This document shows, piece after piece, positions 32,962 to 38,674 of a stretch of DNA of 38,674 nucleotides (position 1 is the stretch's first letter; each line of letters starts with the position of its first letter). The notes under the pieces were generated by a model, which was not told the DNA's origin, did not search any database, and saw only the letters and a program-made list of their open reading frames with translations. The stretch comes from Pseudomonadota bacterium (GTDB lineage: Bacteria > Pseudomonadota > Gammaproteobacteria > Xanthomonadales > Xanthomonadaceae): the NCBI GenBank assembly GCA_023386795.1, contig JAEWJB010000080.1, forward strand, positions 1-38,674. Direction: 5' to 3'. The position numbers and the translations under genes were made by a program.

Positions 32962-33482
32962 GACTTCTTCTCCTCCTGCGTGCGTGCCGCCATGCTGGCG
33001 TGCTGCGCCTTGGGAGCCGGGGCGCCATCGCCGGTCGCCTCGTCCTCCTCGTCCTGTTCGTCGAACAGGCCCAGCCGGCTGAGCTGGCGCCGGGTCGCAT
33101 GCAGGCCGGTGTGGTCGAAGAAGTGCGAAACGCGCCAGACCGCCAAGGCCGTCATGCCCAGGCTCACCAGCGCGGTAAAGAACAGGGACTGGAACCACGA
33201 CAGGCCCAGCCGCTGCAGCAGGGCGATGATCGCACCGGTCAACAGCAGCCAGGATGAAGCGCCGAACACCACGGCGATGCCGGCCCAGGCCAGCCCTCGG
33301 CCGAAGGCGCTGCGCGCCAGTGCGAGGTCGGCCGACACCAGACGACGCAGCGCGCGACCAGTGTCGCGCGCCGAGCCGAGCGTGGCCTTTCCCGCCTCGC
33401 CCACGTGGCGAATGCTCTCCTCCAGGCCGGGCGGTGGTGTGCCGCCCGCTTCGCCTTCCGGTGGCGGCGTTGCTTCGCTCAC
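32958..33482 (-). CDS. Phage holin family protein, YqjE-like (DUF1469)
   Basis: A 174-residue inner-membrane protein. The N-terminus is hydrophilic (1-45), with a helical 'TGRALRRLVSADLALARS' segment. Two transmembrane helices follow at about 65-90 (GIAVVFGASSWLLLTGAII) and 97-118 (FQSLFFTALVSLGMTALAV), and the C-terminal tail is acidic. This is the layout of the YqjE/DUF1469 group, called 'phage holin superfamily III' although no phage genes are near. The GTG at 33482 is the most likely start, four bases after the DUF883 stop. Its stop overlaps the next start (ATGA). Function is unknown; E. coli YqjE is associated with YqjD. Confidence 0.78.
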   Translation of the reverse strand: MSEATPPPEGEAGGTPPPGLEESIRHVGEAGKATLGSARDTGRALRRLVSADLALARSAFGRGLAWAGIAVVFGASSWLLLTGAIIALLQRLGLSWFQSLFFTALVSLGMTALAVWRVSHFFDHTGLHATRRQLSRLGLFDEQDEEDEATGDGAPAPKAQHASMAARTQEEKKS

Positions 33483-33486
33483 GCCG

Positions 33487-33855
33487 TCAATCGTGGTTGC
33501 TGCTGCGGGCCAGCTTGGCAATGATCCAGCCAGCGGCGAAGGCAACGCCGAAAGAAGCGATCGGCCGCTCGCGAATCAGCTCCGAGGCGCTATCGAGCAG
33601 GTCGCGGCCCTTGTCCATCAGTGCGTCCACCTGTTCCTTGGCGGCAGCGCTACCGACTTCGGCAGCGGCCAGGCCGGAGAGCGCGCTGTCGCTCAGCTCT
33701 GCCTTGACGTTGGCCTTGCCCAGGCGAAGTTCATCGCCCGCGGCGCTGGTGGCGCTGCGCACGGCATCGCCTGCGGCGCTGGCGGCGGACTTGAGGTGGC
33801 TGCCGGCTTCGCTGAGGTTGCCCTTGAGCTGGTCGGTGTTGGTCGGAACGCTCAT
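33487..33855 (-). CDS. DUF883 family protein (YqjD/ElaB-like)
   Basis: A 122-residue protein made of a long amphipathic, Ala-rich helical region (1-95) and a C-terminal membrane helix (about 100-115, 'IASFGVAFAAGWIIAKLA') after the 'RERP' motif typical of the YqjD/ElaB/YgaM family. E. coli YqjD is a tail-anchored protein that binds ribosomes in stationary phase; transfer of that role here is inference. AAGGAG is well placed before the ATG. A hairpin GTGCGG-AGGA-CCGCAC (33887-33872) lies further up the leader. It begins a tightly packed three-gene operon. Confidence 0.85.
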   Translation of the reverse strand: MSVPTNTDQLKGNLSEAGSHLKSAASAAGDAVRSATSAAGDELRLGKANVKAELSDSALSGLAAAEVGSAAAKEQVDALMDKGRDLLDSASELIRERPIASFGVAFAAGWIIAKLARSSNHD

Positions 33856-33901
33856 CGTGATCTCCTTGGGGGTGCGGTCCTCCGCACGAGGCGGAGCATG
33901 G

Positions 33902-33907
33902 AGCCTA
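33902..33907 (-). promoter_or_regulatory. Extended -10 of the DUF883 operon
   Basis: On the minus strand TAGGCT preceded by TGC, an extended -10 (TGnTAGGCT). It ends 46 bases before the ATG at 33855. No good -35 was seen, as is usual with extended -10 or stationary-phase promoters. Confidence 0.4.
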
Positions 33908-34053
33908 GCAATAACATCGGCGGGGTGTAGGGCATGTGTGAGGCGAGCGCATGGCGATGAGCGGTTCATGCATGCCGTTCGCCGACCTGCGAGGTGGAGC
34001 GGCGCCCCGCGCATCCTGCACGAACCAAGCGCCTGGCCCGACGGATTCCTTGC

Positions 34054-35499
34054 TCAGCGCACCAGGACGTCGTACTGCGCGCCACCGCGCACGATGCGCA
34101 GCACCAGCCGCTGCGGGGGTCGGGTGAAGTTGGCGCGCCATCCGGCGAGGTCGGAGAAATCGCCCGCCGATGCGGCCACCACCACATCGCCACTGGCCAG
34201 CCCGTTCTGCGCGGCGCGGCTGCCGCGCTTCACCTCGCTGATCAGCACACCGCTGATGCCGGACTGGCGCAGCGATTCGGGCAGGTCGGTGAAGGTGGCG
34301 CCCTCCAGTCGCGGGTCCAGCGCCGCACCGCCGGCCGCGCGTGCCTGCTCCTTGAGTACTGCGCGCAGCTGGAGCGCCTTGCCGTCGCGGCGCACGTCCA
34401 GCGTCACCGGGCTGCCGACCGGTTGCAGGCCCTCGTAGTTGTGCAGCGCCTCGGCGCTGTCCACCCGTTCGCCGTTGGCGCCGACCACCACGTCGCCCGG
34501 CTGCAGCCCGGCCGCCGCCGCCGCCGAGCCCGGCAGCACGCGTGCCACCAGCGCGCCGCGCGCGCTTTCCAGCCCCAGCCCCTGCGCCATCTGCGCCGAG
34601 AGGTTCTGCGTTTCCAGTCCGAGCGTGCCGCGGATCACCACGCCGTTGTTCTTCAGCAGCTGGTCCACCACGCTGCGCGCCATGTTCGAAGGAATCGCCA
34701 GGCCCAGGCCGATATTGCCGGCCATGCTGCCCTGCGGGTTGAAGCTGGCGGTGTTGATGCCCACCAAGCGGCCTTGCAGGTCCACCAGCGCGCCGCCGGA
34801 ATTGCCGGGGTTGATCGAGGCGTCGGTCTGGATGAAGTTTTGGTAGCCGAGCCCGCGGATGCCGCTGCGGCCCACCGCCGAGACGATGCCGCTGGTGACC
34901 GTCTGGGTGAAGCCGAACGGGTTGCCGATCGCCACGACGAAATCGCCCACGCGCAGCTGCGCGCTGTCGGCCAGTTGGATGGCGGTGAGCTTGTCGGCCG
35001 GGATGCGGATCAGCGCGATGTCGGTGTCGGCATCGGAACCGAGGAATTCGGCCTTGACCGTGCGCCCGTCGGCCAGCGTCACCTGCACGTCGTCGGCATT
35101 CTCGATGACGTGGTGGTTGGTGAGCACGTAGCCCTTGGCGGCGTCGATGATGACGCCCGAGCCAAGCGATTCGTTGATGCGCTCCTGCGGGATGTCCGGG
35201 AACAGGCGGCGGAAGAAGGGATCGTTGAAGAACGGGTTGCGCACGCGCACCACTTGCTTGGTGTTGACGCTGACCACCGCCGGCATCACCTGCTGCAGCA
35301 TCGGCGCCAGGCTCGGCACCGCCTGCCCGCCGACGGAGGCCGGCAGCGCGGCGGTGGTGGGCACTAGGCTGGCCACGGGCGCCGGCGCCAGCGGCGCGGC
35401 CTCGGCGCGGTTGTCCAGCCATTCGTGCAGGCCGGTGGCGGCAAAGGCGCCGAAAGCGGCGGCCAAGGACAGGGTCAGCAGCGTGGGCAGCGGGCGCAT
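34054..35499 (-). CDS. degQ: Do/DegQ-type periplasmic serine protease
   Basis: A 481-residue HtrA family protease with an N-terminal export signal or anchor (about 1-24). The trypsin-like domain carries the full triad: His130 in 'YVLTNHHVIENADD', Asp160 in 'SDADTDIALIRI' and Ser234 in 'INPGNSGGAL'. Two PDZ domains follow, at about 280-375 and 395-480. The LA-loop ('VRVRNPFFNDPFFRRLFPD') is short, closer to DegQ/MucD than to DegP. It degrades or refolds misfolded envelope proteins. The 5' leader contains a 7-pair hairpin CCGCAGG/CCTGCGG (35543-35560). The gene is divergent from the histone-like gene. Confidence 0.93.
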   Translation of the reverse strand: MRPLPTLLTLSLAAAFGAFAATGLHEWLDNRAEAAPLAPAPVASLVPTTAALPASVGGQAVPSLAPMLQQVMPAVVSVNTKQVVRVRNPFFNDPFFRRLFPDIPQERINESLGSGVIIDAAKGYVLTNHHVIENADDVQVTLADGRTVKAEFLGSDADTDIALIRIPADKLTAIQLADSAQLRVGDFVVAIGNPFGFTQTVTSGIVSAVGRSGIRGLGYQNFIQTDASINPGNSGGALVDLQGRLVGINTASFNPQGSMAGNIGLGLAIPSNMARSVVDQLLKNNGVVIRGTLGLETQNLSAQMAQGLGLESARGALVARVLPGSAAAAAGLQPGDVVVGANGERVDSAEALHNYEGLQPVGSPVTLDVRRDGKALQLRAVLKEQARAAGGAALDPRLEGATFTDLPESLRQSGISGVLISEVKRGSRAAQNGLASGDVVVAASAGDFSDLAGWRANFTRPPQRLVLRIVRGGAQYDVLVR

Positions 35500-35965
35500 G
35501 GCGGTTCGTGGTCCAGATGATGCGGAGAATGGAAGGACAGGCCCGCAGGATGGCCTGCGGCGGAAACCTGAACAAGCGTGCCGTCGGTGTTTTTAATGGT
35601 GGGTGAAAACGCGGCGCCTTCCTCCGCGATGCCGTTTGACAGCACCCGAAGCCGGCGCTAGTTTTCGCCGCAAATCCCCAGATGTTGTGGCGGCCCTCCG
35701 GCCGGACCCAATATCCGGGCATCTCCCCTCGGGATCGCGCGCATGACGCAGCACGCAGGACAGGGCAGGGCATCCAGACCGGGCAATCGTCCCGGCGGCG
35801 TGCCTGCCGGCCTCGCCCGGGCTTCCTCTCTTCGCCCCGCATCCGGCCGCCGTCGCGGACGGCCGTCCCCGTGCGCGGCCGGTGCCGTACCAGCCGCTTC
35901 CACGCCGCATTCATCCGCAGACTGCTTTACATCGATGCGTAGACAACACGCCCGAAGGAGGGCTC
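35500..35965. other. 466-bp divergent control region
   Basis: No convincing gene lies between the protease and histone-like starts. The part nearest degQ has the hairpin at 35543-35560. The part toward the histone-like gene is a C-rich leader of nearly 300 bases after the promoter at 35636. A short frame from 35743 running into the histone start lacks a good ribosome site and coding character. Confidence 0.6.
35636..35664 (+). promoter_or_regulatory. Sigma-70-like promoter of the histone H1-like gene
   Basis: TTGACA (35636-35641), 17-base spacer, TAGTTT (35659-35664). The -35 is a perfect consensus and the spacing ideal; the -10 is moderate. It is the best housekeeping-type promoter seen in the window and implies a leader of about 295 bases before ATG 35966. 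Confidence 0.6.
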
Positions 35966-36604
35966 ATGAGCAACGGTAATGGTGCATCGGCGACGGTTTC
36001 CCAGGTCGCTGGAAACGTGAAAGAGTCGGCCGTCCACCTGGGCGAGTCCATCGCCCATACCGCCAGCGAGGCCGTGGCCAGCGTGGAGAAAATGGCCAAG
36101 ACGGCACGCAAGCAGGTCAGTCAGCGCGTGAGCAAGGCGCGCAAGGCCGTGGCCAAGAAGACCGCCAAGGCGGGCAAGGCTGTCAGCAAGCGCATTGCCT
36201 CGGCGCGCAAGAAGCTGGAGGCCGCCAGTGCGGGCGCCAAGGCCGAAGCGGCCGCGCTGCGCCGCAAGACCGGCAAGAAGACCACCTCGAAGACCGCAAA
36301 GAAGGCTACCAAGAAGGCCGTGGCCAAGAAGTCGGCCGCCACCAAGAAGGTCGCCAGCAAGAGCGCGGTGAAGAAGGCCGCCACGCGCAAGCCAGTGGTA
36401 AAGAAGGCAGCGGCGAAGAAGGCCGTTGCGAAGAAGACCACTGCAAGCAAGCGCGTGGCGAAGAAGGCCACGGCAAAGAAAGCGACTGCCAAGAAGGCGA
36501 TGACGAAGAAGGCCGTCGCCAAGAAGGCGCCGGCGAAGAAAACCGCGACGAAGCGAGCGGCCAAGAAGAGCGCTGCCCGCAAGACAGCGAAGAAGGCCGC
36601 CTGA
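35966..36604 (+). CDS. Lysine-rich histone H1-like protein
   Basis: A 212-residue, extremely basic protein. Residues 1-50 are a neutral amphipathic helix ('VSQVAGNVKESAVHLGESIA') with heptad-like small residues. Residues 50-100 turn basic ('RKQVSQRVSKARKAVAKKTA'). From about 105 to the end the chain is almost only Lys, Ala, Thr, Ser and Arg in AKKA/TKKA-type repeats. This C-terminal style is that of histone H1-like and AlgP-type DNA-binding proteins, which bind DNA without sequence specificity. GAAGGAGG precedes the ATG. A perfect 12-pair terminator hairpin follows. The N-terminal helix, absent from simple H1 tails, could mediate self-association; that is inference. Confidence 0.85.
   Translation: MSNGNGASATVSQVAGNVKESAVHLGESIAHTASEAVASVEKMAKTARKQVSQRVSKARKAVAKKTAKAGKAVSKRIASARKKLEAASAGAKAEAAALRRKTGKKTTSKTAKKATKKAVAKKSAATKKVASKSAVKKAATRKPVVKKAAAKKAVAKKTTASKRVAKKATAKKATAKKAMTKKAVAKKAPAKKTATKRAAKKSAARKTAKKAA
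36283..36600 (+). repeat. Degenerate Lys-Ala coding repeat in the histone-like gene
   Basis: Repeated units such as GCCAAGAAGGC encode AKKA/TKKA steps of four to five residues. The DNA units vary at third positions, which argues for selection on the protein. Tracts like this change length easily. Confidence 0.75.
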
Positions 36605-36613
36605 GTTCCAAAA

Positions 36614-36641
36614 GGAAAGGGCGGGAAAACCCGCCCTTTCC
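36614..36641. terminator. Bidirectional hairpin terminator between histone-like gene and putA
   Basis: GGAAAGGGCGGG (36614-36625), loop AAAA, CCCGCCCTTTCC (36630-36641): a perfect 12-pair stem. It follows the histone-like stop by 9 bases and the putA stop (minus strand) by 24 bases, so it can end transcription from both sides. On the minus strand the stem is followed by TTTT-rich sequence. Confidence 0.85.
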
Positions 36642-36665
36642 ACTACCCGGCCATCGCGTGGGCGA

Positions 36666-38674
36666 TCAGTCGCCCAGCGTCAGCAGCGATGCATTGCCGC
36701 CGGCCGCGGTGGTGTTGACCGTCACCACCTTTTCGGTGGCGAAGCGCAGCAGGTAGTGCGGCCCACCGGCCTTCGGGCCGGTGCCGGACAGGCCTTGCCC
36801 GCCGAACGGCTGCACGCCGACCACCGCGCCGATCTGGTTGCGGTTGACGTACACGTTGCCCACGTTGACGCGCGAGGCAATGCGATCGACCGTCTCGTCG
36901 ATGCGCGAATGCACACCCAGGGTGAGGCCGTAGCCGGTCGCGTTGATCTGGTCGATCACCGCGTCGAGCTGGTCGGCCTTCCAGCGGATCACGTGCAGGA
37001 TCGGCCCGAACACTTCGCGCTGCAGCTGGTCCAGTGACTTCAGTTCATACGCGCGCGGCGCGAAGAACGTGCCGTTCGCCGTGGCGGCATCCATCGGCGC
37101 GGTGGCGATCGCCCGGGCCTCGGCGTCCATGCGCTGGGCATGCTTTTGCAGGATATCCAGCGCGTCGGCGTCGATCACCGGGCCGACGTCGGTGGACAAC
37201 AGCGCCGGGTCGCCGATCTTCAGTTCGGCCATCGCGCCGCCGAGCATGGTCATCACCTTGTCGGCGATGTCGTCCTGCACGAACAGCACGCGCGCGGCCG
37301 AGCAGCGCTGGCCGGCAGAGATGAAAGCGCTGGCGATGGCGTCCTTGACCACGGCTTCCGGCAGCGAGGAGGAGTCGGCGATGAAAGCGTTCTGGCCGCC
37401 GGTCTCGGCAATCAGCACGCCGATGGCGGCATCACGCGCGGCCATGGTGCGGTTGATCGCTCGCGCGGTCTCGGTCGAGCCGGTGAAGGCGACGCCGGCC
37501 ACGCGCGGGTCCTTCGTCAACGCCGCGCCGACGGTGGCGCCATCCCCCGGTAGGAACTGCAGCACCGCCTCCGGCACGCCGGCTTCGTGCAGCAGCTTCA
37601 CCGCGTGGTAGCCGATCAGGTTGGTCTGTTCGGCCGGCTTGGCGATGACGCTGTTGCCGGCGGCCAGCGCCGCGGTGACCTGGCCCAGGAAGATCGCCAG
37701 CGGGAAATTCCACGGGCTGATGCAGACGAACACGCCGCGGCCATGCAGCTGCAGCTCGTTGGATTCACCGGTCGGCCCCGGCAGGCGCTCGGGCGCGCCG
37801 AACTGCGCGCGGGCCTGGCCGGCGTAATAGCGCAGGAAATCCACCGCCTCGCGCACTTCGGCCACCGCGTCGGGCAGGGTCTTGCCGGCTTCCTTCACGC
37901 ACAGCGCCATGAACTCGGGCATGCGCGCTTCCAGCAGGTCGGCGGCGTGTTCGAGGATGGTGGCGCGGCTCGCGGCCGGGCTGCGGTTCCAGGCCGGCAT
38001 CGCGGCCACGGCATTGGCCAGCGCCTTGTCGACCACGGCCGCGTCGGCCGGCTGCCACTGGCCGACGACCTGGCGGCGGTCCGCCGGCGAGGTCACGTCC
38101 AGCGCGGTGGTGGAGACCACGGCGCCCGGCACCAGCGGGCCGGCCTTCCAGGGTTTGACGGCGGCGTTGAGCTGCTCTGCGAGCTGGCGCAGGTCCTGGT
38201 CGTTGGCGAGGTTGGCGCCCATGGAGTTCTTCCTGTTCTGGTTCTGGCTGCGCAGCAGGTCGGCCGGCAGCGGGATCTTCGGGTGCGGGATGGAGGCGAA
38301 GGAGGACACGGCCTCTACCGGGTCGCGGATCAGGTCCTCGATGGCCACCTTCTCGTCGGTGATGCGGTTGACGAAGCTGGAGTTGGCGCCGTTCTCGAGC
38401 AGGCGCCGCACCAGGTACGGCAGCAGGTCCTCGTGGCTGCCGACCGGCGCATACACCCGGCACGGCACGCCCAGGCGGTCGGCCGGCACGACTTCGGCGT
38501 AGAGGTCGTCGCCCATGCCGTGCAGCTTCTGGTGCTCGTAGTCGCGGCCGTTGGCGATCGCGCGGACCGCGGCGATGGTCTGCGCATTGTGCGTGGCGAA
38601 CATCGGATAAAGCGCGTCGGCATGGCCGAACATGCGCCTGGCGCACGCCAGGTAGGACACGTCGGTGTTCTGCT
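36666..38674 (-). CDS. putA: Proline dehydrogenase / glutamate semialdehyde dehydrogenase PutA, C-terminal part
   Basis: The C-terminal 669 residues or so of the bifunctional proline-catabolism enzyme; the gene continues beyond the window's right edge, so any N-terminal DNA-binding domain is unseen. First comes the end of the proline dehydrogenase barrel ('SYLACARRMFGHADALYP', 'RRLLENGANSSFVNRITDE'). After a linker comes the aldehyde dehydrogenase domain, with Glu in 'IAETGGQNAF' and nucleophile Cys in 'SAGQRCSAARVLF'. The protein ends soon after with the conserved C-terminal motif 'NTTAAGGNASLLTLGD' and lacks the extra C-terminal ALDH-like domain of longer PutAs, so it looks like a short type. 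It oxidises proline to glutamate in two steps, passing electrons to quinone. Confidence 0.95.
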   Translation of the reverse strand, partial: QNTDVSYLACARRMFGHADALYPMFATHNAQTIAAVRAIANGRDYEHQKLHGMGDDLYAEVVPADRLGVPCRVYAPVGSHEDLLPYLVRRLLENGANSSFVNRITDEKVAIEDLIRDPVEAVSSFASIPHPKIPLPADLLRSQNQNRKNSMGANLANDQDLRQLAEQLNAAVKPWKAGPLVPGAVVSTTALDVTSPADRRQVVGQWQPADAAVVDKALANAVAAMPAWNRSPAASRATILEHAADLLEARMPEFMALCVKEAGKTLPDAVAEVREAVDFLRYYAGQARAQFGAPERLPGPTGESNELQLHGRGVFVCISPWNFPLAIFLGQVTAALAAGNSVIAKPAEQTNLIGYHAVKLLHEAGVPEAVLQFLPGDGATVGAALTKDPRVAGVAFTGSTETARAINRTMAARDAAIGVLIAETGGQNAFIADSSSLPEAVVKDAIASAFISAGQRCSAARVLFVQDDIADKVMTMLGGAMAELKIGDPALLSTDVGPVIDADALDILQKHAQRMDAEARAIATAPMDAATANGTFFAPRAYELKSLDQLQREVFGPILHVIRWKADQLDAVIDQINATGYGLTLGVHSRIDETVDRIASRVNVGNVYVNRNQIGAVVGVQPFGGQGLSGTGPKAGGPHYLLRFATEKVVTVNTTAAGGNASLLTLGD

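Noticed and set aside
32958..33482. Phage holin annotation as evidence of a prophage
   Set aside because: The protein belongs to the chromosomal YqjE group, and no phage structural, lysis or integrase gene lies nearby.
31303..33930. Long + strand open frame across the PerM and YqjE-like genes
   Set aside because: Antisense to clear membrane-protein genes; its Gln/His-rich product is a codon-bias artefact.
35743..35979. Short frame in the leader of the histone-like gene, possible leader peptide
   Set aside because: Low-complexity Arg/Pro/Ala product, poor ribosome site, and it overlaps the next gene's start. A role in leader control cannot be excluded but is unsupported.
36283..36600. Repetitive tract considered as CRISPR-like or minisatellite element
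   Set aside because: Units have no spacers and stay in frame, encoding Lys/Ala repeats of a basic protein.

Overview
The window is a GC-rich (near 70 percent by eye), densely packed bacterial chromosome segment. No integrase, transposase, phage structural gene or CRISPR array was seen. Protein style and gene neighbourhoods (SPOR protein next to tRNA-Thr and arginase, an extended TrpS, YedA and RarD transporters, a membrane-anchored catalase-like protein next to an ECF sigma factor, a PutA gene, a lysine-rich histone H1-like protein) point to the Gammaproteobacteria, most likely Xanthomonadaceae/Lysobacteraceae (Lysobacter, Luteimonas, Pseudoxanthomonas or relatives). The genus cannot be settled from this sequence alone.

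Layout. 1-10.3 kb (mostly + strand): end of a SPOR protein, tRNA-Thr(TGT), arginase, two tandem entericidin-like lipoproteins, a CsbD stress protein, TrpS with an extra C-terminal domain, an MBL-fold hydrolase, a secreted M28 peptidase, two DMT-superfamily transporters (YedA-like, RarD-like), then an XdhC-MocA pair. 10.3-16.2 kb (- strand): a lipoprotein alpha/beta hydrolase, then an adaptor-ATPase-permease-permease operon of the MacAB/LolCDE class. 16.5-19.9 kb (+): a second ABC exporter (ATPase, permease) fused by start/stop overlaps to a DesK-type histidine kinase and followed by a NarL/DesR-type response regulator. The two exporter operons are divergent, and a perfect 14-bp palindrome with a related downstream copy lies in their shared control region.

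20-22.3 kb (+): exported ThuA-like protein, small membrane protein, DUF5694 protein with two GxxH motifs. 22.3-25.4 kb: a stress module in which cytochrome b561 and a membrane-anchored catalase-like haem protein (- strand) face an ECF sigma factor and its membrane anti-sigma factor (+ strand). Both divergent promoters carry the same GGAAT-N16-CGTC pattern, so this looks like a self-contained ECF regulon and is the strongest system-level observation here. 25.4-29.1 kb: two regulator/reductase pairs in the same divergent arrangement (MmyB-type regulator with an SDR protein; AraC regulator with a second SDR).

29.1-35.5 kb (- strand): M17 aminopeptidase, HAD phosphatase, AI-2E/PerM transporter, a three-gene YqjD/YqjE-like membrane operon, and a DegQ-type periplasmic protease. 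35.5-38.7 kb: a 466-bp control region, the lysine-rich histone H1-like gene (+), a strong hairpin terminator, and the C-terminal part of PutA (-), which runs off the window.
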